This document shows, piece by piece, positions 8,654-18,648 of a stretch of 64,000 nt of DNA (within the stretch, counting starts at the first letter, position 1; each line of letters begins with the position of its first letter). The notes below the pieces were generated by a model. It saw only the letters and a list, made by a program, of their open reading frames with translations. It had not been told where the DNA came from and ran no database searches. This DNA is from Paraliobacillus zengyii (lineage in GTDB: Bacteria; Bacillota; Bacilli; Bacillales; Amphibacillaceae). Location of the stretch: the NCBI RefSeq assembly GCF_003268595.1, contig NZ_CP029797.1, positions 1,757,501 to 1,821,500 on the forward strand. Reading direction: 5' to 3'. Made by a program: the position numbers and the translations under genes.

Positions 8654-9874
8654 ATGGAGATTTTAGTGCAAAAATTTGGCGGGACTTCTGTACAAAGTAA
8701 GACCACACGAAGTAACGCGATTAAGCATATAAAAACAGCTATTGATGAGGGGTACAAAGTGGTTGTTGTAGTTTCTGCAATAGGCCGCTATCCTGATCCA
8801 TATGCAACAGATTCATTATTGGGATTAGTTGGTTTTCCTAATATGCATATTAGTAATAGAGAACAAGATTTACTCATGTCTTGTGGTGAAATAATCTCTT
8901 CTGTCGTTTTCTCTAATGAATTAAAAGAAAATGGCGTAACTTCGACTGCATTAACAGGAGGGCAAGCTGGTTTTATAACGAATCAAGACTTTACGTCTGC
9001 AAAAATAAAGGCAATGGAAGTAGAACGGATTCATCATGAATTAAAAGAACATCAAGTTGTTGTCGTCGCAGGTTTTCAAGGGAAGTCAGCTACTAATGAA
9101 ATAACTACACTAGGACGCGGTGGAAGCGATACGTCAGCTGCTGCATTAGGTGCAGCGTTAGACGCCACATATATTGATATTTTTACTGATGTAGATGGCA
9201 TAATGACAGCTGATCCAAGGTTAGTTAAAAATGCCCGAACATTAGACGTGGTCACATATAATGAAATTTGTAATTTAGCTTATCAAGGTGCAAAGGTCAT
9301 TCATCCACGAGCAGTTGAAATAGCTATGCAAGCGAAAATCCCAATGCGAGTAAGATCAACAGCTTCTACTGAAATCGGTACATTAGTTACTGATTCAATC
9401 GATTCAGTAAAGGGTAAAGATATACCAGATCGCATTGTTACTGGAATTGCGAATATGTCTAATATTACGCAAATAAAGGTATTAACGAATGAAAATGTGG
9501 ATCAATTACATTCAGATGTTTTTAAAGCAATGGCGGAAGCGGGTATTTCGGTTGATTTTATAAATATTTCACCAAATGGTGTTGTCTATACAATTCCAGA
9601 GGTGTTTACTGCAAAAGCAATAGATATATTACAAGCACTACATTATCAACCTGAAACAGTTTCTAACTGTGCAAAAGTCTCATTAGTTGGGGCTGGTATG
9701 ACTGGAGTTCCAGGGGTAACGGCCAAAATAGTGCAAACACTAACAAATGAAGGGATTCAAATCCTTCAATCTGCAGACAGTCATACAACGATATGGGTGC
9801 TGATTCACCATGATGATCTTATCCCAGCTGTAAATGCATTGCATGAAACGTTTGAATTAAATAGAAAAATCTAA
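8654..9874 (+). CDS. dapG: Aspartate kinase I (diaminopimelate-type, DapG)
   Basis: This enzyme phosphorylates aspartate. The amino-acid kinase domain begins with KFGGTSVQ (7-14) and contains TTLGRGGSDTSAAALGAAL and DIFTDVDGIMTADPR. Two C-terminal ACT domains (from about residue 265) form the effector site, which in B. subtilis DapG binds meso-diaminopimelate. The effector here is inferred from operon position. It begins 15 bases after asd with an AGAGGTG ribosome-binding site. The length of 406 residues is normal. Confidence 0.95.
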   Translation: MEILVQKFGGTSVQSKTTRSNAIKHIKTAIDEGYKVVVVVSAIGRYPDPYATDSLLGLVGFPNMHISNREQDLLMSCGEIISSVVFSNELKENGVTSTALTGGQAGFITNQDFTSAKIKAMEVERIHHELKEHQVVVVAGFQGKSATNEITTLGRGGSDTSAAALGAALDATYIDIFTDVDGIMTADPRLVKNARTLDVVTYNEICNLAYQGAKVIHPRAVEIAMQAKIPMRVRSTASTEIGTLVTDSIDSVKGKDIPDRIVTGIANMSNITQIKVLTNENVDQLHSDVFKAMAEAGISVDFINISPNGVVYTIPEVFTAKAIDILQALHYQPETVSNCAKVSLVGAGMTGVPGVTAKIVQTLTNEGIQILQSADSHTTIWVLIHHDDLIPAVNALHETFELNRKI

Positions 9875-9925
9875 ACATCTAGGGAATGGATGGATCAAGA
9901 TGGATGAAGGGAGACGCAACCTATC

Positions 9926-10792
9926 GTGAACTTTGGAAAATTATTGACAGCAATGGTTACGCCATTTGACTCTTTAGATCGAGTGGATATGAATAAAGTG
10001 GAGCATTTAATTGAACATTTAATTACGCATCAAACAGATGGTTTAGTTGTGGCAGGTACTACAGGAGAATCACCTACACTTTCCACGAAGGAAAAAATCG
10101 GGCTATTTGAACAGACAGTTAAAGTAGTAAACGGTCGAATACCTATTATTGCTGGAACCGGTTCGAATAATACAAAAGAGACAATAGAATTAACAAAGCA
10201 TGCAGAAAAGGCGAATGTTGATGCAATTTTGCTCGTAACACCTTATTATAATAAGCCGAATCAAGCAGGATTATATGAACATTTTCGAACAGTTGCAGAG
10301 TCTACGAGTCTCCCGGTGATGTTATATAATATTCCCGGTAGAACAATGGTTCATTTAACTGTCGACACAATTGTTGCGCTATCGCAAATTGATAATATTG
10401 TAGCGGTTAAAGAATCAAGTGGTAATTTAGATGCAATTTCTCAAATTATTGAACAAACCGATGATCAATTCTTTGTATACAGTGGCGATGATAGTTTAAC
10501 GCTACCATTACAAGCAATTGGTGCTGACGGGGTGGTTTCCGTTGCATCTCATATTATTGGAGATGAAATGAAACAAATGCTTAATTATTTTGAACAGGGA
10601 AATGTTAAAGAAGCGGCCAGGATTCACCGTCAGTTATTACCTATTATGAGAGGGTTGTTTATGGCGCCATCTCCAGCTCCTGTTAAAGCAGCCTTACGTT
10701 TAAAGGGGATAGATACAGGTGATGTTCGTTTGCCGTTAGTAAATTTATCTGAAATTGAAGAGCAACTAGTGTATGATCTAATCAAAAACTAA
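9926..10792 (+). CDS. dapA: 4-hydroxy-tetrahydrodipicolinate synthase
   Basis: This TIM-barrel class I aldolase condenses pyruvate with aspartate semialdehyde. The pyruvate-binding GTTGESPTL (44-52), the catalytic tyrosine in LYNIPGRT (Tyr134) and the Schiff-base lysine in AVKESSG (Lys162) are intact. The GTG start at 9926 gives the family-typical MNFGKLLTAMVTPF. The AAGGGAG upstream is about 12 bases away, a little far. In B. subtilis rnjB follows; here a terminator follows instead. Confidence 0.96.
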   Translation: MNFGKLLTAMVTPFDSLDRVDMNKVEHLIEHLITHQTDGLVVAGTTGESPTLSTKEKIGLFEQTVKVVNGRIPIIAGTGSNNTKETIELTKHAEKANVDAILLVTPYYNKPNQAGLYEHFRTVAESTSLPVMLYNIPGRTMVHLTVDTIVALSQIDNIVAVKESSGNLDAISQIIEQTDDQFFVYSGDDSLTLPLQAIGADGVVSVASHIIGDEMKQMLNYFEQGNVKEAARIHRQLLPIMRGLFMAPSPAPVKAALRLKGIDTGDVRLPLVNLSEIEEQLVYDLIKN

Positions 10793-10812
10793 TTAAAGTC
10801 ATGTGTAGTTTA

Positions 10813-10849
10813 AACAACCTCTGCTTAAATAAGCAGAGGTTGTTTTTTG
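10813..10849 (+). terminator. Intrinsic terminator of the asd-dapG-dapA operon
   Basis: A perfect 14-bp stem AACAACCTCTGCTT/AAGCAGAGGTTGTT with an AAAT loop is followed by a T run. Confidence 0.95.
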
Positions 10850-10936
10850 TTTGCACTCCTTTTTAATCTAAAAATGGTATGTTCTTTTTTTGATTCGTTC
10901 ATACTAATGAAGATAGATTCGAAAGGAGATTTTTTG

Positions 10937-11653
10937 ATGTCTAAAGACGGGAATGAACAAGAAGAAGGAAAACACTCATCATCATTAGTCGATAAAATTC
11001 AGCAATTAGGTCAATCCACTGTTCCAACGGCACCTGATTCTAATATTCATGTTTTGTCGATTATCGGTCAAGTTGAGGGGCATGTACAGTTACCTCCACA
11101 AAACAAGACGACTAAATATGAACATTTATTGCCGCAGCTTATTGCTATTGAACAGAATCCGAAAATTGAAGGGCTTATTATCTTATTGAATACGGTAGGT
11201 GGAGATGTTGAAGCAGGATTAGCTCTCTCAGAAATGATTGCCTCTTTGTCTAAACCAACTGTATCCATTATTCTAGGCGGCGGTCACTCTATTGGTGTAC
11301 CTATTGCTGTTGCAACAGATTACACGTATGTCGTTCCTTCTGCAACAATGACAATCCATCCAATTAGGTTAAATGGCTTGGTTATCGGTGTGCCACAAAC
11401 TTTTGAATATATGGATAAGATGCAAGAGCGTGTTATTCATTTTGTAACGTCTCATTCCAACATATCAGAGGAAAAGTTCAAATCTTTAATGTTTGAAAAG
11501 GGTAATTTAACACGAGATATTGGTACAAATGTTGTAGGTGCTGACGCAGTAGAATATGGATTAATTGATGCCGTTGGTGGTGTAAAGGAAGCAATGCAAA
11601 CATTAAATAAGATGATTGATGATAGAAAGGAAAGTGGGGGTGTGATGCAATGA
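10937..11653 (+). CDS. tepA: ClpP-like serine protease TepA (translocation-enhancing / SASP-degrading type)
   Basis: This 238-residue ClpP/crotonase-fold protease has the oxyanion-loop region [17 protein letters not shown] and the likely nucleophile in [12 protein letters not shown]. The B. subtilis homologue is about the same length and was linked to protein export and to degradation of small acid-soluble spore proteins at germination. An in-frame start 90 bases upstream would overlap the dapA terminator and has no ribosome-binding site; ATG 10937 follows AAAGGAGA, so it is the better start. The gene overlaps ylzJ by 4 bases. Confidence 0.92.
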   Translation: MSKDGNEQEEGKHSSSLVDKIQQLGQSTVPTAPDSNIHVLSIIGQVEGHVQLPPQNKTTKYEHLLPQLIAIEQNPKIEGLIILLNTVGGDVEAGLALSEMIASLSKPTVSIILGGGHSIGVPIAVATDYTYVVPSATMTIHPIRLNGLVIGVPQTFEYMDKMQERVIHFVTSHSNISEEKFKSLMFEKGNLTRDIGTNVVGADAVEYGLIDAVGGVKEAMQTLNKMIDDRKESGGVMQ

Positions 11654-11859
11654 CCTTATATACGCCACTAAGTGATCACGACATATTTCCCACAGACCAA
11701 TCATTATTTCAAATACGTCAAGTTGTAACTAGTAATAATCAAATGATGCTAGTTGATAGTTTGGATAACGGTAAATATCGTATTGTTCAGCTACTGTCGA
11801 CAGATCCACAAGATTATTTATCCCCTTCACTTACTCCAGGGGAGATTATTGGTGAATAA
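11650..11859 (+). CDS. ylzJ: YlzJ-like protein
   Basis: This 69-residue protein begins [16 protein letters not shown]. It overlaps the tepA stop by ATGA and lies between tepA and spoIIIE, exactly where ylzJ lies in B. subtilis. Length and the ending [18 protein letters not shown] fit the YlzJ-like family. The function is unknown; translational coupling to tepA is seen in the sequence. Confidence 0.88.
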   Translation: MTLYTPLSDHDIFPTDQSLFQIRQVVTSNNQMMLVDSLDNGKYRIVQLLSTDPQDYLSPSLTPGEIIGE

Positions 11860-11903
11860 TAAATATAAATGATGAGTTATATAAGATTTTCACGAAGGAA
11901 AAG

Positions 11904-11932
11904 TCTACAGATAAAAATAGATATGCTATAAT
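11904..11932 (+). promoter_or_regulatory. Sigma-A promoter with extended -10 before spoIIIE
   Basis: TCTACA (11904-11909), a 17-bp spacer and TGCTATAAT (11924-11932) form a promoter with an extended -10. The start would be near 11939, about 35 bases before a strong hairpin. Confidence 0.65.
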
Positions 11933-11973
11933 AGTGATAGCGAAGAATAGGATTTGTATGAAGAATAAATAAA

Positions 11974-12007
11974 GATAAACCCTTGTCAAACGGACAAGGG
12001 TTTATCT
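11974..12007 (+). terminator. Hairpin between ylzJ and spoIIIE, terminator or attenuator
   Basis: A perfect 14-bp stem GATAAACCCTTGTC/GACAAGGGTTTATC has a 5-nt loop. The downstream tract is TTTATCTCAT, so only weakly T-rich. It sits between the promoter at 11904-11932 and the spoIIIE start. Confidence 0.65.
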
Positions 12008-12057
12008 CATCATAATAGTGGGAGAAAGAATTTTGATAGAATACAGGGGTGGGGAAT

Positions 12058-14364
12058 TTGGCTAAGGCTAAAAAGAAAAAGAGAGGGAATCAAAAAAAAG
12101 TACAACAACAATTAAAATATGAACTATTAGGCATTCTATTTATTTTTCTAGCTGTTTTTGGAAGTGGTGCAAGTGCGATTAGTGAAGGAGCAATACCAAC
12201 TGGATTAAAGAACTTTTTTCGTTTATTATTCGGTGTGTGGTATATGATCGCCTCACTTGTATTGTTGAGTGTCGGTATTTATATGATTATAAAAAGACAA
12301 TTACCAAATTTAATTAATCGACGCATGGTAGGTTTAGGGATTATTTTTTTAGGTGTTTTATTACTAACACATATTGATTCATTTGAAAGCTTGTTACAAC
12401 AACAACCAGGTGGGTCTGTGTTGGCAATGACATGGTCAAACTACTTTTCATACTTAGACGGGAATCTTACTTCTTATTATTTAGGTGGCGGAATGATAGG
12501 GGCAATTTTATTTGCTTTTTGTTATGTACTATTTTCAGCTACAGGTGCACAAATTGTTGCGGTCTTTTCCATTATTATTGGTATCGTTTTTGTTACAGAC
12601 TTTTCAATCGGCAACTTTTTGGCTGTTAATGGTAGTAAAATAAAAGCTGTAACACAAAGTGGACGAAAAAACTGGACAGAAAAGCGTCAAGCTAAAAAAG
12701 ATAGTAAAAAAATGGAGCAAGAATACGATCGAGAAGAACTACTAACGAATACATCTGATACAGTAGTAGATGAGGTAACAGATTATCCGGTAATTGAAGA
12801 ATTTACAGATATCTCATATGCTACTAAAAATGTGTCAAATGAGATGGATACAAAAGATCAACCAGAGAATAAAAAAGAAGAAAAAGAAACAGAGATTGAA
12901 ATAATCGAACCATTACCAATGACAGAAATGGAAAATGCGTCCTATTTATTGCCACCTTTAAAATTGTTAAAAGAACCTGTTAAACATCAACAACAAGCAG
13001 AAAAAGGTGCAATTCAGGCAACTGTTCGTAAATTAGAGAGTACATTTGTTAGCTTTGGTGTAAAAGCAAAAGTTACCAAAGTTCATGTTGGACCTGCTGT
13101 TACAAAGTATGAAGTCTATCCAGAGGCTGGTGTGAAGGTGAGTAAAATTGTAAATCTTCATGATGATCTTGCGCTTGCATTAGCCGCAAAGGATATTCGA
13201 ATAGAAGCACCAATTCCAGGAAAATCTGCAGTTGGAATTGAAGTTCCAAATAAGGAAGTCGCTGCTGTATCTCTTCGTGAGGTTTTAGATACGAAACAAG
13301 CAATGAATGGGAATATTCTATCTTTTGTACTTGGACGAGATATTTCAGGCGAAGCAATTGTTGCTGAATTGAATCGTATGCCGCACTTACTAGTTGCAGG
13401 TGCAACCGGAAGTGGTAAAAGTGTCTGTATCAACGGTATTATAACTAGTATATTGATGCGAGCTAAACCACATGAAGTGAAAATGATGATGATTGATCCT
13501 AAGAAAGTAGAATTAAATATTTATAATGGAATTCCTCATTTGCTTGCACCTGTAGTTACGGATCCAAAGAAGGCATCTAGAGCACTTAAGAAGGTTGTAG
13601 CTGAAATGGAGCGCCGCTATGAATTGTTTTCAGATACTGGAAGCCGTAATATTGAAGGGTATAATGAGTACGTTAAACGATATAATAGCGAAGAAGAAGA
13701 TCAACAACCTTTGTTACCTTATATTGTTGTTATCGTTGATGAATTAGCTGACTTGATGATGGTTGCTTCAAGTGATGTTGAAGATGCAATTACAAGATTA
13801 GCACAAATGGCCCGAGCAGCTGGTATACATTTAATAATAGCGACACAGCGTCCTTCTGTTGATGTTATAACTGGCGTAATAAAAGCGAACATTCCTTCTC
13901 GAATAGCTTTTAGTGTGTCATCTTCAACCGATTCAAGAACTATTTTAGATTCTGGGGGAGCGGAAAAATTATTAGGCCGAGGAGATATGTTGTTTACACC
14001 AGTAGGATCATCTAAACCTACCCGAATTCAAGGGGCATTCTTATCTGATGAGGAAGTGGAAAGTATCGTTGACCATTGTATTGAACAACAAAAAGCACAA
14101 TATCAAGATGAAATGATTCCAGAGGAGGAATCTGAGGTAAAACATGACGAAAAGCAAGATGATTTGTTTGATGATGCCGTTAAATTAATTGTGGAAATGC
14201 AGAGTGCTAGTGTTTCCATGTTGCAAAGAAGATTTAGAGTAGGCTATACACGCGCAGCTAGATTAATAGATGCAATGGAAGCAAGGGGAATTGTTGGTCC
14301 TTATGAAGGATCAAAACCTAGAACTGTATTAATTTCAGAATATCCAGAACAAAAAACTTCTTAA
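12058..14364 (+). CDS. spoIIIE: DNA translocase SpoIIIE/FtsK
   Basis: This membrane-anchored hexameric DNA pump moves the chromosome into the forespore and clears trapped DNA from septa. The N-terminus has about four hydrophobic segments within residues 20-190. A charged linker follows (about 200-320). The motor domain has Walker A GATGSGKS (about 448-455) and [16 protein letters not shown] as Walker B. The C-terminal winged-helix gamma domain (about 700-760, [18 protein letters not shown]) reads DNA polarity. I chose TTG 12058, which gives [10 protein letters not shown] as in relatives and has GGGGTGGGG 4-5 bases upstream. A GTG at 12049 is in frame but lies inside that site. Confidence 0.95.
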   Translation: MAKAKKKKRGNQKKVQQQLKYELLGILFIFLAVFGSGASAISEGAIPTGLKNFFRLLFGVWYMIASLVLLSVGIYMIIKRQLPNLINRRMVGLGIIFLGVLLLTHIDSFESLLQQQPGGSVLAMTWSNYFSYLDGNLTSYYLGGGMIGAILFAFCYVLFSATGAQIVAVFSIIIGIVFVTDFSIGNFLAVNGSKIKAVTQSGRKNWTEKRQAKKDSKKMEQEYDREELLTNTSDTVVDEVTDYPVIEEFTDISYATKNVSNEMDTKDQPENKKEEKETEIEIIEPLPMTEMENASYLLPPLKLLKEPVKHQQQAEKGAIQATVRKLESTFVSFGVKAKVTKVHVGPAVTKYEVYPEAGVKVSKIVNLHDDLALALAAKDIRIEAPIPGKSAVGIEVPNKEVAAVSLREVLDTKQAMNGNILSFVLGRDISGEAIVAELNRMPHLLVAGATGSGKSVCINGIITSILMRAKPHEVKMMMIDPKKVELNIYNGIPHLLAPVVTDPKKASRALKKVVAEMERRYELFSDTGSRNIEGYNEYVKRYNSEEEDQQPLLPYIVVIVDELADLMMVASSDVEDAITRLAQMARAAGIHLIIATQRPSVDVITGVIKANIPSRIAFSVSSSTDSRTILDSGGAEKLLGRGDMLFTPVGSSKPTRIQGAFLSDEEVESIVDHCIEQQKAQYQDEMIPEEESEVKHDEKQDDLFDDAVKLIVEMQSASVSMLQRRFRVGYTRAARLIDAMEARGIVGPYEGSKPRTVLISEYPEQKTS

Positions 14365-14749
14365 TAAATACAAAAATAGGTATATTTTAAACAAATTGGT
14401 TATTAAGTAAATTATTAGACCAAACATTGTTAGATAATCTAACAATGTTTGGGAACTTTTTGATATTTTCACTCTTTTTTGTAGGAATAAGTATTTATTT
14501 CTCGAATTAAAAGTGTTATATTATTCTTTGACTATATTATTAGTATTTTTCATATGAACTGATAGGTAGGACAACCATTTACTTTCACAAAAGTTAAGTA
14601 TACATAATGTGGATTAGTTTTTAAAAGTTAATTTTTAAGTTGTATTGTTAGAAAAAGAATGTTAAATTCCATACTTTTAGGAGGTGGTGCGCAACATCGG
14701 GTTTTAGCAAAGTTTAAGGGTTAACATAAAAATTATTGGGGGTATTTCG
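14365..14749 (+). other. Intergenic region spoIIIE-bmpA
   Basis: It holds a perfect inverted repeat at 14420-14452 (annotated separately) and AT-rich sequence. A CATAAT-like -10 near 14607-14612 has no convincing -35. A strong AGGAGGTGGTG at 14681-14691 is followed only by a six-codon ORF. I looked for a purine riboswitch, as could suit a nucleoside transporter, and did not see one. Confidence 0.5.
14420..14462 (+). terminator. Hairpin downstream of spoIIIE
   Basis: CCAAACATTGTTAGAT (14420-14435) pairs perfectly with ATCTAACAATGTTTGG (14437-14452). The T tract comes four bases later (CTTTTTG), so it is probably the spoIIIE terminator. Confidence 0.75.
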
Positions 14750-15877
14750 TTGAGAAAAAATCGTTTATTACTTATTTTAGGTTTATTATTAGCAGCTGTT
14801 TTAATTTTAGGGGCTTGTGGTACTTCTGATGAAGAGGATACTTCAAGTGAAGATACAAGTTCAGAAGATACTACAGAAGATGCAACAGAGGACACAGAAG
14901 AGGAAGTTGATTATAAAGTTGCAATGGTTACTGATGTTGGTGGAGTAGATGACAAATCATTTAACCAATCAGCATGGGAAGGTTTAGGTGCATTTGGTGC
15001 AGATAATGGCTTAGTAGAAGACGAAGGTTATACGTATGCACAATCTGATCAAGATGCAGACTTTTTACCAAACTTAAACCGCTTAGTACAACAAGATTTT
15101 AATTTGATCTTTGGTGTAGGCTATAAATTAGCTGAAGCACTTGGAGAAGTTGCAGGTCAAAATCCTGATACGAATTTCGCTATTATTGACTCAGTTGTAG
15201 AAGGTGATAACGTTGCGAGTATTACATTTGCTGAACAAGAAGGATCTTTCTTAGTAGGTGTTGCTGCAGCAATGAAGTCTGAATCAGGTAAAGTAGGTTT
15301 TATTGGTGGAGAAGAAAGTGATTTAATTAAACGTTTTGAAACTGGTTTTGTTGCTGGTGTTGCTTCAGTAGATCCAGAAATTGAAGTGGTAAGAGAATAT
15401 GCCGCATCATTTGCTGATGCAGCTAAAGGTAAAGCAATTGCAGCTAGTATGTATAACGATGGTGTAGATGTAATTTATCACTCATCAGGTGCAACTGGTA
15501 ATGGTGTATTTGCTCAAGCAAAAGATATTAAAAATAGTGATCCAGATGCTAATGTTTGGGTTATCGGTGTAGACCGTGATCAATATGATGAAGGTGCAAT
15601 CAATGATACAAATGTTACGCTTACTTCTATGCTAAAACGTGTAGATGTTGCAGTTAACGATTTAGCAACACAAGGTTTAAATGGTGAATTCCCAGGTGGG
15701 GAAGTTCTTACATTTGGTCTTGCTGAAGATGGTGTTGGTGTCGCTACTACTAACGAAGAAGCGTTCACTGAAGATATAGCAACAGCTGTTGAGGAATCCA
15801 AGCAACAGGTTCTTGATGGAACAATTGAAGTTCCAACAACAGATGACGAATTAGACGCGTATCTAGAATCTCTTTAA
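14750..15877 (+). CDS. bmpA: BMP-family nucleoside-binding lipoprotein (YufN/NupN-like)
   Basis: This is the substrate-binding lipoprotein of an ABC importer of the BMP/PnrA family, which binds purine nucleosides. The signal peptide MRKNRLLLILGLLLAAVLIL ends in the lipobox LGAC with Cys23 as the lipidated residue. A 30-residue Asp/Glu/Ser/Thr linker follows. The mature domain carries KVAMVTDVGGVDDKSFNQSAWEGL, typical of the family. The TTG start at 14750 follows TTGGGGGT. B. subtilis NupNOPQ imports guanosine, and the following three genes are its permease and ATPase homologues. The acidic linker suits a salt-adapted organism. Confidence 0.93.
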   Translation: MRKNRLLLILGLLLAAVLILGACGTSDEEDTSSEDTSSEDTTEDATEDTEEEVDYKVAMVTDVGGVDDKSFNQSAWEGLGAFGADNGLVEDEGYTYAQSDQDADFLPNLNRLVQQDFNLIFGVGYKLAEALGEVAGQNPDTNFAIIDSVVEGDNVASITFAEQEGSFLVGVAAAMKSESGKVGFIGGEESDLIKRFETGFVAGVASVDPEIEVVREYAASFADAAKGKAIAASMYNDGVDVIYHSSGATGNGVFAQAKDIKNSDPDANVWVIGVDRDQYDEGAINDTNVTLTSMLKRVDVAVNDLATQGLNGEFPGGEVLTFGLAEDGVGVATTNEEAFTEDIATAVEESKQQVLDGTIEVPTTDDELDAYLESL

Positions 15878-15880
15878 AAA

Positions 15881-15917
15881 GTAAGAAAAGGCTAGAATTT
15901 TCTAGCCTTTTTCTTAC
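15881..15917 (+). terminator. Intrinsic terminator between bmpA and yufO
   Basis: AAAAGGCTAGAA pairs with TTCTAGCCTTTTT, and the outer GTAAG/CTTAC can extend the stem. It separates the abundant binding protein from the membrane components, so readthrough could set their ratio. Confidence 0.88.
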
Positions 15918-16072
15918 TATAAATACTTAATTGTTAACTAATAATAAATTACAGAATAGGTGCACATAAATAAGTGTGCGTTAAAGTCATTAAATGAAGA
16001 GCTAACTCGCCCCTTTTCATTTGACGATTTTATTTTAATTCTCAAGAGAGAACCGTATAAGGAGTGGGGATT

Positions 16073-17602
16073 TTGGATAACTATGTAGTCGAAATGCTTC
16101 GAATACGAAAAGAATTTCCGGGTATCGTTGCAAATAATAATATTACGTTACAAGTAAAGCAAGGAGAGATTCATGCTCTTCTAGGCGAAAATGGTGCTGG
16201 AAAGTCAACGTTAATGAATGTTTTATTTGGTTTGTATCAACCAGAAAAAGGTGAAATAAAAGTAAAGGGGAAAAGTGTTAAAATAACTGATCCCAATGTT
16301 TCAAACAAACTAGGAATTGGAATGGTGCATCAACATTTCATGTTAGTTGATACATTTACTGTTACGCAAAATATTATACTAGGTAAAGAACCGCGAAAAA
16401 ATGGACAAATAGATATCAAAAAAGCTGAGAAAGATATTGTTGAACTTTCCCAAAAATACGGTTTACATGTTGATCCAAACGCAAAGATTCGTGATATTTC
16501 GGTTGGAATGCAACAACGTGTTGAGATATTGAAAACACTTTATCGTGGTGCTGAGGTACTCATTCTGGATGAACCTACAGCGGTATTAACACCACAAGAA
16601 ATAAAAGAGTTAATGGCAATAATGAAATCATTAATTAGTGAAGGGATTTCTATTATCTTAATTACACATAAACTAAAAGAAATTTTAGATGTATGTGATC
16701 GTTGTACAGTTATTCGTAAGGGAGAAGGTATTGGTACAGTAACGGTTAAAGACACCAATGCGAATGAACTTGCTTCTTTAATGGTTGGTAGAGACATTAG
16801 TTTCTCAACAGATAAAACACCTGCACAACCAAAAGAAAAGGTATTGACGATCAATAATTTGTTTGTAAAAGATCTTCGAAATGCCATGATGGTAAAAGAT
16901 TTGAATTTAGATGTAAAAGCTGGCGAGATTGTTGGTATTGCAGGTATTGATGGAAATGGACAGACTGAATTAATTGAAGCAATAACAGGTTTAAGACCTT
17001 CTGAATCTGGTGAAATTTTAGTGCATGATAAGGTAATAACGAATATGTCACCGAGAAAAGTTACTGAATCAGGTGTCGCACATATTCCACAGGATCGTCA
17101 TAAATTTGGTTTGGTTCTAGATTTTCCAATTGGAGAAAATATGATATTACAAACTTATTATCAGAAGCCATATGCTAATAAAGGTGTCTTATCATTTAAA
17201 CGTATATATGAATATGCTAAAGGACTAATTAGTGAGTATGATGTGCGTACGCCTAGTGTCTATACAAAAGCAAGAGCGTTATCTGGTGGAAATCAGCAAA
17301 AAGCAATTATTGCACGTGAAGTTGATCGTTCGCCTGATTTATTAATAGCTGCTCAACCAACCCGTGGTTTAGATGTGGGTGCAATTGAATTTATTCATAA
17401 AAAGTTAATAGAAGAACGCGATAAAGGGCGGGCTGTTTTACTATTATCATTTGAATTAGATGAAATTATGAATGTAAGTGACAGAATTGCAGTTATGTTT
17501 GATGGTAATATTGTTGCAAATCTTAAACCTGAAGAAACAAATGAACAAGAATTAGGCTTATTGATGGCTGGTAGTAGTAAGCAGAAAGCAGGTGAACATT
17601 AA
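16073..17602 (+). CDS. yufO: Nucleoside ABC transporter, duplicated ATP-binding protein (YufO/NupO-like)
   Basis: This 509-residue protein has two ABC ATPase domains fused in one chain, as in the ribose/BMP class. The first half has Walker A LLGENGAGKSTLMN and signature ISVGMQQRVEILK. The second half (from about 255) has GIAGIDGNGQTELIEAITGL in place of a standard Walker A and the signature ALSGGNQQKAIIARE. I chose TTG 16073 (MDNYVVEMLRIRKEFPGI), 8 bases after AAGGAGTG. A GTG at 16064 overlaps the ribosome-binding site. The stop shares a base with the yufP start. Confidence 0.93.
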   Translation: MDNYVVEMLRIRKEFPGIVANNNITLQVKQGEIHALLGENGAGKSTLMNVLFGLYQPEKGEIKVKGKSVKITDPNVSNKLGIGMVHQHFMLVDTFTVTQNIILGKEPRKNGQIDIKKAEKDIVELSQKYGLHVDPNAKIRDISVGMQQRVEILKTLYRGAEVLILDEPTAVLTPQEIKELMAIMKSLISEGISIILITHKLKEILDVCDRCTVIRKGEGIGTVTVKDTNANELASLMVGRDISFSTDKTPAQPKEKVLTINNLFVKDLRNAMMVKDLNLDVKAGEIVGIAGIDGNGQTELIEAITGLRPSESGEILVHDKVITNMSPRKVTESGVAHIPQDRHKFGLVLDFPIGENMILQTYYQKPYANKGVLSFKRIYEYAKGLISEYDVRTPSVYTKARALSGGNQQKAIIAREVDRSPDLLIAAQPTRGLDVGAIEFIHKKLIEERDKGRAVLLLSFELDEIMNVSDRIAVMFDGNIVANLKPEETNEQELGLLMAGSSKQKAGEH

Positions 17603-18648
17603 TGTTTTCTAATCGCCTATTTAACATATTAATACCAACAATTTCTGTCTTTTTAGGTCTTTTAGCAGGTGCCATTATTATGCTTGCTTTTGGCTATAAT
17701 CCTATCGAGGGATACATCGCATTATGGAATGGGGCTTTTGGAAGCAGTTATTTCTTTGGAGAAACAATTCGACAGGTTACACCATACATATTTACAGGTC
17801 TAGCAGTAGCATTTGCTTTTCGTAGTGGGCTGTTTAATATTGGTGCAGAAGGTCAAGTAATTGTTGGTTGGCTTGTGGCAGTTTGGATTGGTTCAAGTTT
17901 TGAAGCGCCAATGATTATACATTTACCACTTACCATCTTAGGTGCAGCTTTAGCGGGAGCCTTTTGGGGATTTATACCTGGTTTGTTAAAAGCAACAAAG
18001 GGTGTACATGAAGTTATTATTACAATTATGATGAATTATATTGCGTTACACTTATCTAATTATATGATCCGAAATGTATTGACAGATAATCAAGATTCAT
18101 CAAATCGAATTGCAGATAGTGCGTCTCTTTCTTCAACTTGGTTAATGGAATTGACCGATTATTCACGTATACATTGGGGAATACTCATCGCTCTTTTCGC
18201 TGCATTTATCATGTGGTTTTTAATAGAAAAAACAACTGCTGGATATGAATTTAGAGCTGTTGGTTTTAATCCTAATGCTTCAAAGTATGCAGGAATTAAC
18301 GTGAAGAAAAATATTATACTATCAATGGTCATTTCGGGTGCATTTGCTGGTTTGGCTGGTGCTATGGAAGGCCTTGGAACATTCGGTTACATGCCTTCAC
18401 ACTCAGCATTTACTAACTTAGGATTTGATGGTATCGCTGTCGCATTATTAGGTGGTAATGCTGCTTTAGGTACTGTAATTGCCGCTTTCTTATTTGGAAG
18501 TCTAAAGGTCGGTGCATTAAACATGCCAACTTCAGCAGGTGTTCCTTCTGAATTAGTTGAAATTGTTATTGCATTAATCATCTTTTTTGTAGCTTCAAGC
18601 TACTTTATTCGTTGGATTTTACTTCGATTTAAAAAGGAGGGGAAGTAA
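17602..18648 (+). CDS. yufP: Nucleoside ABC transporter permease (YufP/NupP-like)
   Basis: This polytopic membrane permease of the BPD_transp_2 family has 348 residues and many hydrophobic segments. It carries the family-typical AFRSGLFNIGAEGQVIVG near residue 72 and the cytoplasmic EFRAVGFNPNASKYAGINVKK segment, which contacts the ATPase. The TAATG junction with yufO (one shared base) shows tight coupling. It pairs with YufQ as the channel. Confidence 0.94.
   Translation: MFSNRLFNILIPTISVFLGLLAGAIIMLAFGYNPIEGYIALWNGAFGSSYFFGETIRQVTPYIFTGLAVAFAFRSGLFNIGAEGQVIVGWLVAVWIGSSFEAPMIIHLPLTILGAALAGAFWGFIPGLLKATKGVHEVIITIMMNYIALHLSNYMIRNVLTDNQDSSNRIADSASLSSTWLMELTDYSRIHWGILIALFAAFIMWFLIEKTTAGYEFRAVGFNPNASKYAGINVKKNIILSMVISGAFAGLAGAMEGLGTFGYMPSHSAFTNLGFDGIAVALLGGNAALGTVIAAFLFGSLKVGALNMPTSAGVPSELVEIVIALIIFFVASSYFIRWILLRFKKEGK

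Noticed and set aside
14365..14749. Purine riboswitch before the nucleoside transporter
   Set aside because: The expected conserved junction sequences were not found.
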